A DNA stretch of 64,000 nt from Flavobacteriaceae bacterium (GTDB lineage: Bacteria; Bacteroidota; Bacteroidia; Flavobacteriales; Flavobacteriaceae): assembly GCA_024644725.1 (NCBI GenBank), contig JAHEHE010000002.1, forward strand, positions 26,072 to 90,071, in the 5' to 3' direction. Positions 51,674 to 61,389 of this stretch are shown piece after piece. Position 1 is the stretch's first letter. Each line of letters begins with the position of its first letter. A program made the position numbers and the translations under genes. A model generated the notes under the pieces. The model saw only the letters and a list, made by a program, of their open reading frames with translations, was not told where the DNA came from and made no database searches.

Positions 51674-53677
51674 TTATTTGTATGAACGTGTTTTCAATTC
51701 GATGTCCTTGAACTCAAGGGGTTCCTTGTGCAGTTTCGCCTTGCTCGGCTCTCCGGTGTACTCCCAGGCGGCCACATAGGCGTAATTTTTGTCATCCCTG
51801 AGCGCTTCACCTTCGGGTGTCTGGTACTCCTCGCGGAAATGACCTCCACACGACTCGTTTCTCTCCAGGGCATCCTTGGCAAACAATTCACCGAGTTCGA
51901 GGAAGTCGGCCACTCGGCCTGCTTTTTCAAGTTCGGGGTTCAGCTCATCCAGGGATCCCGGCACCATGACATTCTTCCAGAAGTCCTCGCGGATGGCCCG
52001 GATTTCTTCAATGGCTTCTTTGAGATGTTTTTCATTTCTCGACATGCCGACCTTGTCCCACATGACCTTGCCCAGCTTCTTGTGAAAGTAGTCAACCGAA
52101 TGAGTTCCTTTGTTGTTGATGAAGAAATCGAGTCTTTCTTTTACATTCTTTTCGACGGCTTCAAACTCCGGGCTGTCGGTAGGAATCTTACCTGTTTGTA
52201 TATCATCGGACAGATAGTCGCCTATCGTGTAAGGCAAAACAAAATAGCCATCTGCCAGACCCTGCATCAGGGCGGAAGCACCGAGCCTGTTGGCTCCATG
52301 ATCTGAGAAGTTCGCCTCTCCTATGGCATAGAGTCCCGGAATGGTCGTCATTAGGTTATAGTCGACCCAGATACCTCCCATAGTGTAATGTGTCGCCGGG
52401 TAGATCATCATCGGGGTCTTGTACGGATTCTCAGCCTGGATCTTTTCATACATCTGAAAGAGGTTACCGTATTTTGCCTCTACAATGGCCTCACCGAGTT
52501 CCGTGATCTGCTGCTTGGTCGGGTTATTCATGCCCTTGATCTTGGCCTGCTCCTTCCCGTATCGCTCAATGGCACTAGAAAAATCCAGGTAAACGGCTTC
52601 TCCTGTGGCATTGACCCCGTATCCGGCGTCACAACGCTCCTTTGCGGCCCTTGATGCCACATCCCTTGGAACGAGGTTACCGAATGCCGGGTACCTTCTT
52701 TCGAGATAGTAATCCCGATCTTCTTCCTTGATCTCAGTCGGTTTGAGTTTGCCCTGTTGAATGGCTTTGGCGTCATCCAGGTTCTTTGGAACCCAAATAC
52801 GACCGTCATTACGCAGGGACTCAGACATAAGAGTCAATTTCGACTGATAGTCTCCTGAACGGGGTATACAAGTTGGGTGAATCTGTGTGAAACAAGGATT
52901 CGCAAAGTAGGCGCCCTGCTTGTGTACCTTCCAGGCTGCAGTCGCATTGGCTCCCATCGCCATGGTTGACAGGAAATAGACGTTTCCGTAACCCCCTGTG
53001 GCAATGACCACGGCATGAGCACTGTGTCTCTCGATCTCTCCGGTCACGAGGTCACGGGCAATAATGCCACGGGCCTTGCCGTCTACCTTTACAACGTCAA
53101 GCATTTCGTGACGATTGTGCATTTCGATCTTGCCCCTTGCAATCTGGCGGTTCATCGCCGAATAGGCCCCCAGGAGCAACTGTTGCCCGGTCTGACCTTT
53201 GGCGTAGAAGGTTCGTGAGACCAGAACCCCTCCAAAAGAGCGGTTGTCCAGAAGACCACCGTAATCACGCGCGAAAGGAACACCCTGGGCCACACACTGG
53301 TCAATGATATTGACCGACACCTCGGCGAGGCGATGCACATTGGATTCCCGGGAACGATAATCCCCTCCTTTCACCGTATCGTAAAACAACCTGTAAACCG
53401 AGTCCCCATCACCCATGTAGTTCTTTGCCGCATTGATTCCTCCCTGGGCTGCGATGGAGTGAGCGCGACGCGGGGAATCTTGGTAACAGAAGGCCTTGAC
53501 GTTGTATCCCAAGCCCGCCAGGGTTGCAGATGCTGATCCGCCAGCTAGACCGGTTCCTACGACAATAATGTCTATATTCCTCTTATTGGCGGGATTGACA
53601 AGGTCAATATGATCTTTGTGCGAGGTCCATTTATCCTTGATCGGACCCTTGGGTACTTTAGAATCTAGTTTTGCCAT
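51674..53677 (-). CDS. sdhA: Succinate dehydrogenase/fumarate reductase flavoprotein subunit
   Basis: [76 protein letters not shown]. Confidence 0.96.
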   Translation of the reverse strand: MAKLDSKVPKGPIKDKWTSHKDHIDLVNPANKRNIDIIVVGTGLAGGSASATLAGLGYNVKAFCYQDSPRRAHSIAAQGGINAAKNYMGDGDSVYRLFYDTVKGGDYRSRESNVHRLAEVSVNIIDQCVAQGVPFARDYGGLLDNRSFGGVLVSRTFYAKGQTGQQLLLGAYSAMNRQIARGKIEMHNRHEMLDVVKVDGKARGIIARDLVTGEIERHSAHAVVIATGGYGNVYFLSTMAMGANATAAWKVHKQGAYFANPCFTQIHPTCIPRSGDYQSKLTLMSESLRNDGRIWVPKNLDDAKAIQQGKLKPTEIKEEDRDYYLERRYPAFGNLVPRDVASRAAKERCDAGYGVNATGEAVYLDFSSAIERYGKEQAKIKGMNNPTKQQITELGEAIVEAKYGNLFQMYEKIQAENPYKTPMMIYPATHYTMGGIWVDYNLMTTIPGLYAIGEANFSDHGANRLGASALMQGLADGYFVLPYTIGDYLSDDIQTGKIPTDSPEFEAVEKNVKERLDFFINNKGTHSVDYFHKKLGKVMWDKVGMSRNEKHLKEAIEEIRAIREDFWKNVMVPGSLDELNPELEKAGRVADFLELGELFAKDALERNESCGGHFREEYQTPEGEALRDDKNYAYVAAWEYTGEPSKAKLHKEPLEFKDIELKTRSYK

Positions 53678-53688
53678 GAAAGAAGATA

Positions 53689-54348
53689 TTAATGATTAAA
53701 GTGGTGGTATAATGCAATGATGATGAATCCCAGAGGCACGACAAAGGAATAGAACTTGCCGAACGATTTGATAAACGGGGTGTATTTGTTGTTGAATCCC
53801 ATAGACTGAAACGCCGACTGGAAACCGTGAAGCAAATGAAGGGCCAGCAACACGAATGCAACAACGTAGGCCCCTACCCTGAGCGGACTCATGAACTTGT
53901 GCTGCAACTCCCCAAAGTATCGATTGGGATCCTCGGGAAGAAACTCTATGTATTTGTGCTTCATTTCAGGCACCCAGAAATCGATGAAGTGCAACACCAG
54001 AAAAGCGAGAATCACAACTCCTGACAGGATCATGTTTCTCGAGGCCCAGCTCGCGCCGGCTGCTCCGTTGTATTTGGCATAAGGAACTCCCCTGGACTTC
54101 TTGTTCTTCCACTCCAAAATAAAGCCCATCACGAAATGGAATACGACACCCAGGATGAGCACCGGTTGGAGAGCAAACTGAATCAATGGGTTGGTTCCCA
54201 TGAAATGAGACAATTCGTTGAAGAGTTTCTCGCTGAAGAGGGATGTGATGTTTACCGAAAGATGAATGATCAGAAAAATGATCAGAAAGAGTGCTGAAAG
54301 CGCCATTGCCACTTTACGGGCGATGGAAGAAGATAGAAATCCGCTCAT
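53689..54348 (-). CDS. sdhC: Succinate dehydrogenase cytochrome b subunit
   Basis: Five-TM-type sequence starting [34 protein letters not shown], directly upstream of sdhA. Confidence 0.9.
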   Translation of the reverse strand: MSGFLSSSIARKVAMALSALFLIIFLIIHLSVNITSLFSEKLFNELSHFMGTNPLIQFALQPVLILGVVFHFVMGFILEWKNKKSRGVPYAKYNGAAGASWASRNMILSGVVILAFLVLHFIDFWVPEMKHKYIEFLPEDPNRYFGELQHKFMSPLRVGAYVVAFVLLALHLLHGFQSAFQSMGFNNKYTPFIKSFGKFYSFVVPLGFIIIALYHHFNH

Positions 54349-54470
54349 TTTACGTGGTTTAGAAATGGAATACAAATATACGTAAACCATCTATTTTTCT
54401 TAAGTCAGGCGGCATTATTTTCCGTTCAGGAATTCCTATATTTACGTCATTGAAAACTCAAACAAAGCTT

Positions 54471-55040
54471 ATGTCAGATGCCAAAACGCATGTGTTAGAA
54501 CCTGAAAAATGGGTTGCAAAATATGCGGATTATCTGTTTAACTACGCCATCACCCGGGTCGATAACCATGAAATCGCCAAGGACCTGGTCCAGGAGACGT
54601 TCTTTTCAGGTGTCAAGGGCAAAGACAGTTTCAGGGGCCAGGCTGCTGAAAGGACCTGGCTGATTTCCATCCTCAAAAGAAAGATCATCGATTACTATCG
54701 CAAGATCAATTCGGCCAAAGGTCAGAAGGAAGTGAGGATGAACTTCTATGAAGACGGGGAACAGAAAGGAAGCTGGATCGAGGAACGGGCGCCCCAAACC
54801 TGGGGAAACGACGCAGATCGCGGCATTGAAAACTCCGAGCTCAAGGATGCTTTGGATCGCTGCATTGACAACCTTCCGGAGAAATATCGTATCGTATTCA
54901 TGCTCAAAACAGTACAGAGGTATGAAACCGAGGAAATCTGTAATGAACTCGGTATCACATCGTCCAATCTTTGGGTAATCATCCACAGGGCCCGGACGCA
55001 GTTAAGGAAGTGCATGGAGGAAAAATGGTTCAAAAACTAA
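54471..55040 (+). CDS. Sigma-70 family (ECF-like) RNA polymerase sigma factor
   Basis: NYAITRVDNHEIAKDLVQETFFSGVKG...FRGQAAERTWLISILKRKIIDYYRK and region-4 LPEKYRIVFMLKTVQRYETEEICNELGITSSNLWVIIHRARTQLRKCM. Confidence 0.9.
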   Translation: MSDAKTHVLEPEKWVAKYADYLFNYAITRVDNHEIAKDLVQETFFSGVKGKDSFRGQAAERTWLISILKRKIIDYYRKINSAKGQKEVRMNFYEDGEQKGSWIEERAPQTWGNDADRGIENSELKDALDRCIDNLPEKYRIVFMLKTVQRYETEEICNELGITSSNLWVIIHRARTQLRKCMEEKWFKN

Positions 55041-55044
55041 GGGA

Positions 55045-55311
55045 ATGGGAATGAAACTATCAATCAATTGTGACGAGGCGACCACAATTTGTGACAAAAG
55101 CCAGTACGGAGAAGCCTCATTGATGGAAAGGATCCGATTGTCGCTTCACCTGGCGTTATGCAGGCACTGTAAGAAATACACCAAACAGAACAGCCTCATG
55201 ACCGATGTGTATAGTAGGTTTGCCACGCCATGCCAGGGTTCTGAGAAGATGCCCGACGAAGAGAAGAAGGATCTGGAAGCGAAACTCCAGGAGGAGCTCA
55301 AGAAGAATTGA
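55045..55311 (+). CDS. Small zf-HC2-like putative anti-sigma protein
   Basis: INCDEATTICDKSQYGEASLMERIRLSLHLALCRHCKKY has an H-x3-C-x2-C ZAS-type motif; adjacent to the sigma gene. Confidence 0.7.
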   Translation: MGMKLSINCDEATTICDKSQYGEASLMERIRLSLHLALCRHCKKYTKQNSLMTDVYSRFATPCQGSEKMPDEEKKDLEAKLQEELKKN

Positions 55312-55335
55312 CGATTCCAAATGAGGCTTTGAATT

Positions 55336-56772
55336 ATGGAGTTTATCGAAACCATCAAGCCCTTTACTTTAATAGCATACTACATTTTTGTCAGTTTCGT
55401 CGTCCTGCTGATCATCCTGGACAACAAAAAACCGGAAAAGGCATTTGCATTCATTTTTTTGATCCTATTGTTCCCGATCGCGGGAATTGTAATTTATCTC
55501 TTGTTCGGGGCTCAGTATCAGAAAAAAAAGCTCTTTACCAAAAAAAGGTATTTTGACAATGTCTATCTCAACAAAATCAATGAAGAGCAGAAAGATTATG
55601 CCGAAACCCTCGTCGACAGCAGCTTCGCAAAACTTCCCACTTTATTCTACAACATAGAACAGGTCAACTTTACCCTGAACAACCAGATCACCTTACTGAA
55701 CAACGGGGAGGGAAAGTTTCCCGTTTTCATCCGGGAGTTGGAGCGGGCCAAGGAGAGCATTCACCTGGACTATTATATCATCAGGGAGAGTGAGATTGCG
55801 CGGCAAGTGATTGACATTCTGTGCCAAAAAGCTAAAGAAGGGGTCAAGGTGAGGGTGATCTATGATGATGTGGGCAGCTCTCTGAGTCGGTCAACACTGG
55901 CAAGAATGCGAGAAAGTGGTGTCGCCAGCTATCCGTACATGCCTGTTGTCTTCTCGAGACTGGCCCATAAGGCCAACTACAGGAATCACCGAAAGATAGC
56001 CGTGATGGACAACGAAGTCGGTTTTGTCGGTGGCATCAACATCAATGACAAATACATCAATCCCAACAAGAGTGGACTCTATTGGAGAGATACCCATATC
56101 CTGATCAAAGGAGAGGCTGTGATCGACCTCCAGTATTTATTCATCAGCGACTGGTATTTTGTGAGTGGTCAGAAGATCGGTCTTGACGAGGTTCGCTATC
56201 GAAACCTGAGCATGATCAAGGGCACAGTGCCCACCAGCATCCTGGGAAGTGACTATGGAAGGAACAACCAGACCATCAAGGAGGCCTTCTTTAGAATGAT
56301 CACCAGTGCTCAGGAAGAAGTACTGGTTACAACGCCGTATTTCGTCCCGGATGATTCCATATTGAATGCCCTGAAGATAACTGCCAAAAGCGGGGTGAAA
56401 GTTACTCTGCTTTTGCCCGAAAAACCAGACAGCAGAACCGCTTATTATGCCTCACAAACCTATTTCAAAGACCTGTTAAAAAGCGGGGTGGAAATCAATT
56501 ATTACACCCGGGGCATGATGCACTCCAAAACCATGATCATCGACGAGGCGATCTCCACCGTGGGCAGCACCAACATGGATCAGCGCAGCTTCAACCTCAA
56601 TGCCGAAGTCAATGCCTTCATGCTGAGCAAGAAAATCGCAAAGGACCTTAAATCGAACTTTGTGTACGATCTTAAAGACAGCTATCCCCTTACCCTTGAA
56701 ATGTTAAGGCGCAGGAAATGGTATGTAAAGGTTATTTGTTCGATCGCCCGCCTGCTTGCGCCAATTTTGTAG
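55336..56772 (+). CDS. Cardiolipin synthase (phospholipase D family)
   Basis: Two HKD motifs (NHRKIAVMDNEVGFVGGIN; MHSKTMIIDEAISTVGSTNMD) and N-terminal TM segments. Confidence 0.93.
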   Translation: MEFIETIKPFTLIAYYIFVSFVVLLIILDNKKPEKAFAFIFLILLFPIAGIVIYLLFGAQYQKKKLFTKKRYFDNVYLNKINEEQKDYAETLVDSSFAKLPTLFYNIEQVNFTLNNQITLLNNGEGKFPVFIRELERAKESIHLDYYIIRESEIARQVIDILCQKAKEGVKVRVIYDDVGSSLSRSTLARMRESGVASYPYMPVVFSRLAHKANYRNHRKIAVMDNEVGFVGGININDKYINPNKSGLYWRDTHILIKGEAVIDLQYLFISDWYFVSGQKIGLDEVRYRNLSMIKGTVPTSILGSDYGRNNQTIKEAFFRMITSAQEEVLVTTPYFVPDDSILNALKITAKSGVKVTLLLPEKPDSRTAYYASQTYFKDLLKSGVEINYYTRGMMHSKTMIIDEAISTVGSTNMDQRSFNLNAEVNAFMLSKKIAKDLKSNFVYDLKDSYPLTLEMLRRRKWYVKVICSIARLLAPIL

Positions 56773-56780
56773 ATTTGAGC

Positions 56781-57422
56781 ATGGATTTTTTACCCGAACA
56801 CATCGTCAACTATGCGACAGAACACAGTCAGAAGGAACCCGAGCTGCTGCAGGAGCTTTTCAGGGAGACCTGGCAGAAAGCCCTTGTTCCGCGCATGATC
56901 AGTGGCCATTTCCAGGGGCGTGTTCTATCGATGATCTCGAAACTCACCCGCCCGAAAACCATTTTGGAGATAGGAACGTATACCGGGTACTCGGCCCTGT
57001 GCCTGGCTGAAGGTATGCAGGAAGGTGGAATATTGCACACGATCGATCACAATGAAGAGCTCCATGACTTCCAGAAGAAGTACTTCGACCGATCCCCCTT
57101 CAAAGGCCGGATCCGGCAACACATCGGGGAGGCGCTACAGATCATTCCAACCCTCAGCGGTCCTTTTGATCTGGTTTTTATCGATGCCGACAAAGCCAAT
57201 TATTCCAATTATTTCAATCTGGTGATTGATAAAATCAATCCCGGCGGAATTCTTCTGTCTGACAATGTGCTGTGGAGCGGAAAAGTCACCTCCACTCCTG
57301 ATGAAAAAGATCTCGATACAAAAGAGCTGATCATCTACAACAAGCTTCTCAACGAGGACCCACGAATCGAAACCGTTCTGCTGCCCATTCGTGATGGCCT
57401 GACCCTTAGCCGGGTAAAGTAG
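56781..57422 (+). CDS. O-methyltransferase (class I SAM, COMT-like)
   Basis: TILEIGTYTGYSALCLAEGM, DLVFIDADKANYSNYFN, GGILLSDNVLWSGKV. Confidence 0.92.
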   Translation: MDFLPEHIVNYATEHSQKEPELLQELFRETWQKALVPRMISGHFQGRVLSMISKLTRPKTILEIGTYTGYSALCLAEGMQEGGILHTIDHNEELHDFQKKYFDRSPFKGRIRQHIGEALQIIPTLSGPFDLVFIDADKANYSNYFNLVIDKINPGGILLSDNVLWSGKVTSTPDEKDLDTKELIIYNKLLNEDPRIETVLLPIRDGLTLSRVK

Positions 57423-57466
57423 CATAAATCCTTACCTTTTGAAGGGCAGTAAAAGGGTGCTGTCAA

Positions 57467-58252
57467 ATGAATTCTTTTGATTATTGCCGTAATCAAAAGA
57501 GACTCATGAAATCAATTCTCACACAAGGTTCTGCAGAACACAACTATGTCATTCATCGACATGAAAACCGGAACAAAAGCAGCCTTCTTTATTTGATCCT
57601 CCTGATCGCCATCATTTTGTCACTCCTGGCATTGCCCTGGATTCAAATTGACTCGGTTACCACTTCCCCGGGGGTGATCGCACCTCCCGTCGAGCCCATT
57701 GAGATCAGGGCGAGATCAACCGGTGAAATCAATTTTTTCGATCTGGAGGAAAATCGTTTTGTAGTTCAGGGGGACACCCTCTTCTCGATCCGGCAAAGAG
57801 GTATAAAATCAGAGCAATTCCATCGTGCCCCCATGGATGGATATGTTCGCAGCCTGAGGATTGAAGCTCACAAGTCTATTGTCTCTGCGGGTGAAAGCAT
57901 ACTTGAAATCCAGTCCGACAGCGATCTTGTCGTGAAATGCTACCTGTCGGGCGATAAAATTGCATCCTTGCAACCGGAACAGAATGTGGACTTTTTGGTT
58001 CGCTCCACGCGAAAAGAAAGAGACAAAAGCTTTTCCGGAAAGATCACAAACATCCTGCCCGATCTCAGCAGGAAGGATAAGGCTTCTGTTTTTGAAGTCC
58101 GGTGTTCGATTGACAAGACCGCTGAAAATGATCCCAAAGCTTCCGGGTTGAAACCAGGAATGACCCTTCTCACCCGTTTTCGACTGGCGAGAAGATCTGC
58201 TTTTGACATTATCTCAAAAGATGCTGAAGACATCAATCAAAACCCGTCATGA
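57467..58252 (+). CDS. Short HlyD-family periplasmic adaptor
   Basis: N-terminal TM (SLLYLILLIAIILSLLALPWI), TTSPGVIAPPVEPIEIRARSTGEI, lipoyl-like APMDGYVRSLRI..SIVSAGESILEI. Overlaps the transporter gene by 4 nt (ATGA). Confidence 0.82.
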   Translation: MNSFDYCRNQKRLMKSILTQGSAEHNYVIHRHENRNKSSLLYLILLIAIILSLLALPWIQIDSVTTSPGVIAPPVEPIEIRARSTGEINFFDLEENRFVVQGDTLFSIRQRGIKSEQFHRAPMDGYVRSLRIEAHKSIVSAGESILEIQSDSDLVVKCYLSGDKIASLQPEQNVDFLVRSTRKERDKSFSGKITNILPDLSRKDKASVFEVRCSIDKTAENDPKASGLKPGMTLLTRFRLARRSAFDIISKDAEDINQNPS

Positions 58253-60369
58253 ATTCAGCAGTTTCCTTCATCAAAGCCAGAAAGCTCAAAACCCGCCAGC
58301 AGGATTTCACGGATTGTGGAGCAGCTTGCTTGGTTTCCATTAGCAGGTACTACGGATTGCGCGTTGCGATCAGTCAGGTCAGGTCCTGGGCAGGAACGGA
58401 CCAGCAAGGCACGAGCATCATGGGACTCCTGGAGGCATCAAAAAAGCTCGGATTCGATGCCCGGGGAGTCCGGGGAGATCGAAAGAGCCTCTTTAAAATT
58501 CCCAAACCCGCTATCGCGCATGTTGTGCTCAACAACGGACGTCATCACTATATTGTCATCTATCAGGTCAAGAGAAAGTTTATCCAGATCATGGATCCTG
58601 CAAGCGGGAAATTACGGCGCATGAACTGGCATGAGTTCTCAGAGATTTGGAAAGGCATTCTTTTGATTCTTATGCCGTCAGAGTCCTTCGAGCCAGGAAC
58701 AAAAAAGGCGAAAGTCCTGCCTTGGTTTTGGAGACTGCTCAAACCTCACTATGCGATTCTCGTTCAGGCCATTGCCGGGTCGCTGCTCTATACCTTGCTG
58801 GGCTTCTCAACTTCCGTCTTCATTAGAAACATCACGGATAAGGTTTTGGTTTTCGGTGATTTATGGCTTTTAAAGACCATGGGGACAGCCATGATTGTCA
58901 TTCTGATTCTGCAACTCTGCCTTAGCGTATTCAAAGATGTGTTCATTGTGCGTATTGGGCAGGAAATCGATGCCCGCCTGGTTCTTGGCTATCAGAACCA
59001 CCTTTTCCGTCTTCCGCAGAGATTCTTCGATACGATGAAAATTGGTGAAATTATCTCAAGGGTGGGAGATGCCATCAAAATAAGAATGTTTATCAGCCAC
59101 ACGGTGATGTCACTCACAGTGAATGTGTTCATAGTGATCCTATCCTATCTTTTAATCCTTTATTACAACTGGAAGATTGGTCTGTTTCTGTTCGCGATGA
59201 TCCCACTCTATGTTGCGGTTTTTCTTCTGACTGATATGTTCAATAGAAAAACGGAAAGGAAAGTGATGGAGGCGTCGGCTCAACTCGAGAGTCATCTGGT
59301 GGAGTCCCTGCAAGGCATACGTACCCTGAAGTTCTTTGGTGCCGAATCCTATGTTCTGGAAAAAACAGAAGTGAAGTTCCTGTCCCTTTTGAAGGCCGGT
59401 TATCGTTCTTCTCTGAACCAGGTTTTCGCCCGGAGCAGCTCTTTCGGCATTCAAAATATTTTTACAATCGGCCTTCTTTGGATCGGGTCCTTTTACGTTC
59501 TTGAATCCCGGCTTACGACAGGTGAGCTCTTGTCGGTATATGCCATACTCGGCTATCTCACCGGGCCAATTGCCGCCATCGTAGCTTCCAACAATAGCAT
59601 TCAAAATGCCCTTATCGCGGCTGACAGGCTTTTCGAAATCACTCACCTCGATGCGGAACAGACCAGGCAAGGTGTTTCACTGAACGAATACCAGCCTGGT
59701 GACATCGTTTTCGATAGAATCGAATTCAATTATAAACCCGGCGTGAAAGTGCTCAACCGATTCAGTGCAACCATCCGGGCGGGCGAGATAACCGCGATCA
59801 AAGGTGAGAGCGGTTCTGGAAAATCAACCCTTTTAAACCTTCTGCAGCGAAGCTATCAAATTGAAAAGGGCACGATCAAAATCAGTGGAGTCGATCTGCG
59901 CTACATCAGCGACGACAGTTTGAAAAAAGCAATTTCAGTGGTTCCACAAAGTGTCGAGCTCTTCTCCGGAACAATTGCCGAAAATATTGCTTTGGGTGAT
60001 TCTTCTTTCGATCTCAAAAGGGTATTGGATATCATCTCCCTCCTGGAAATGGAAGGTTTTATATCAAAACTCGAACACGGCTGTCACACCTTCATCGGAG
60101 AGAGCGGAGTCAATCTTTCAGGGGGCCAACGACAACGCATCGCTATTGCCCGGGCGCTCTATCGAAAACCACAGATTCTGCTTCTCGACGAGCCTTCCAC
60201 TTCCCTGGACACTCAATCCGAAAAGTCAATGATTCGTGCCATGCACAATTTGAAAAGTCAAGGAAAAACGGTGATCCTCGTATCCCATCGTCAAAGCACC
60301 CTCGCAGAGGCAGATCGTATTTTGGTCCTGGAAAAGGGAAAACTAGCTCAAGAAACCCAACTCAACTAA
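58249..60369 (+). CDS. Peptidase C39-containing ABC transporter (PCAT-type, double-glycine peptide exporter)
   Basis: C39 Cys DFTDCGAACLVSISRYYG, His HHYIVIYQV, Asp IMDPASG; TM domain; Walker A GESGSGKST, signature LSGGQRQRIAIARAL, Walker B ILLLDEPSTSLD. Confidence 0.95.
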   Translation: MNSAVSFIKARKLKTRQQDFTDCGAACLVSISRYYGLRVAISQVRSWAGTDQQGTSIMGLLEASKKLGFDARGVRGDRKSLFKIPKPAIAHVVLNNGRHHYIVIYQVKRKFIQIMDPASGKLRRMNWHEFSEIWKGILLILMPSESFEPGTKKAKVLPWFWRLLKPHYAILVQAIAGSLLYTLLGFSTSVFIRNITDKVLVFGDLWLLKTMGTAMIVILILQLCLSVFKDVFIVRIGQEIDARLVLGYQNHLFRLPQRFFDTMKIGEIISRVGDAIKIRMFISHTVMSLTVNVFIVILSYLLILYYNWKIGLFLFAMIPLYVAVFLLTDMFNRKTERKVMEASAQLESHLVESLQGIRTLKFFGAESYVLEKTEVKFLSLLKAGYRSSLNQVFARSSSFGIQNIFTIGLLWIGSFYVLESRLTTGELLSVYAILGYLTGPIAAIVASNNSIQNALIAADRLFEITHLDAEQTRQGVSLNEYQPGDIVFDRIEFNYKPGVKVLNRFSATIRAGEITAIKGESGSGKSTLLNLLQRSYQIEKGTIKISGVDLRYISDDSLKKAISVVPQSVELFSGTIAENIALGDSSFDLKRVLDIISLLEMEGFISKLEHGCHTFIGESGVNLSGGQRQRIAIARALYRKPQILLLDEPSTSLDTQSEKSMIRAMHNLKSQGKTVILVSHRQSTLAEADRILVLEKGKLAQETQLN

Positions 60370-60381
60370 TCCCAGTGATTC

Positions 60382-60738
60382 ATGAATAACTTGAAACAAA
60401 TCGAACAACTCAGAAAATTGCACGGCATGATCAAACTGGAGAATACCGGGAGTCCAAAAATGATGGCAAAAAAGATGCATGTCAGCGAAAGACAGCTCTA
60501 CAACCTGATCGACCAACTTCGGACCATGGACGCTCCTATTCAGTTCAACAGGCGTGCAAATACCTATTTCTACACCTGTGATTTTGAACTCCTCGTAAAT
60601 ATTTCGGTAAAGGTGATTCAGGGTAATCAGGTTCTTCAGATCTACGCCGGAGAAAAAGTGAAGCCTGTTTCTCGCTCCCTGCATGGTTTGTGCAGGCGCG
60701 AAAACTATCTTGGTCAAGTCATGACATTTATACGTTAA
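60382..60738 (+). CDS. Small HTH-containing putative regulator
   Basis: 118 aa; GSPKMMAKKMHVSERQLYNLIDQLRTMDAPIQFNRRANTYFY looks like a winged-HTH; 12 nt after the ABC gene. Confidence 0.7.
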   Translation: MNNLKQIEQLRKLHGMIKLENTGSPKMMAKKMHVSERQLYNLIDQLRTMDAPIQFNRRANTYFYTCDFELLVNISVKVIQGNQVLQIYAGEKVKPVSRSLHGLCRRENYLGQVMTFIR

Positions 60739-60772
60739 ACCAGATCTTTTTTAAGATCATAAATCTCGAACT

Positions 60773-60949
60773 ATGAAACAAATTGAATTATTGGAAATGA
60801 AAGAACTTAACAGACTTGAGCTTTTGGAAACCAAAGGTGGAAATCCCATCCTGGTGGGATTGGGCGTGCTCACAACCATGATCAGCCTTGGCAAGGCCAC
60901 AGATCAGGCCGGCGAATGGTTCATGCAGGGATGGAACAACCCCAAATAA
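60773..60949 (+). CDS. Double-glycine leader peptide 1 (58 aa)
   Basis: Read manually: MKQIELLEMKELNRLELLETKGG|NPILVGLGVLTTMISLGKATDQAGEWFMQGWNNPK. Below the track cutoff; directly downstream of C39 exporter genes. Confidence 0.8.
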   Translation: MKQIELLEMKELNRLELLETKGGNPILVGLGVLTTMISLGKATDQAGEWFMQGWNNPK

Positions 60950-60964
60950 AGCCTTGCGAAAATC

Positions 60965-61141
60965 ATGGAAACAGTTGTATTGAAAAAAAACGGATTCGCT
61001 GCTTTGTCAAAAACCGAGCTTGTCGAGATCCAGGGAGGCGGAGGGCCAATCGGTGAAGCTCTCGAGTGGTACTATAAGACAATGGGCAGCTTTTACAGGG
61101 GGTTGTGGGATGGACTCACAGGAGCCGAACCAAAACTTTGA
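60965..61141 (+). CDS. Double-glycine leader peptide 2 (58 aa)
   Basis: Read manually: METVVLKKNGFAALSKTELVEIQGG|GGPIGEALEWYYKTMGSFYRGLWDGLTGAEPKL. LSxxELxxIxGG leader match. Confidence 0.85.
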   Translation: METVVLKKNGFAALSKTELVEIQGGGGPIGEALEWYYKTMGSFYRGLWDGLTGAEPKL

Positions 61142-61389
61142 TGACTATGAAATTTGTGAATACGAAATTCTGGGTCTATCTGTTTTTGCTCGTGGGAATC
61201 GGTAATTTTTTGATGATGATTGACACCCTCTTATCGTCCGGGGATCAGGCGTTTTCAATTTTCTCTATTCCAACGAGCAAAGGGATTAATGTCGCCTTTT
61301 TCGCGGCTATTGCTTTTTTTCTGATCTATTCTGGGGTCTATCAAAACAAGAAAATGAATGAAAATCAAAACAAAGATGTTGTTGACTGA
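61141..61389 (+). CDS. Small two-TM protein, candidate immunity protein
   Basis: TGATG overlap with peptide 2 stop; MTMKFVNTKFWVYLFLLVGIGNFLMMIDTLLSSGD...GINVAFFAAIAFFLIYSGVYQNKK. Confidence 0.65.
   Translation: MTMKFVNTKFWVYLFLLVGIGNFLMMIDTLLSSGDQAFSIFSIPTSKGINVAFFAAIAFFLIYSGVYQNKKMNENQNKDVVD

Noticed and set aside
61020-61205. 61-aa plus-strand ORF containing FTGGC, resembling a GG-leader peptide
   Set aside because: Out-of-frame overlap with peptide 2 and the two-TM gene; no leader consensus before the GG.
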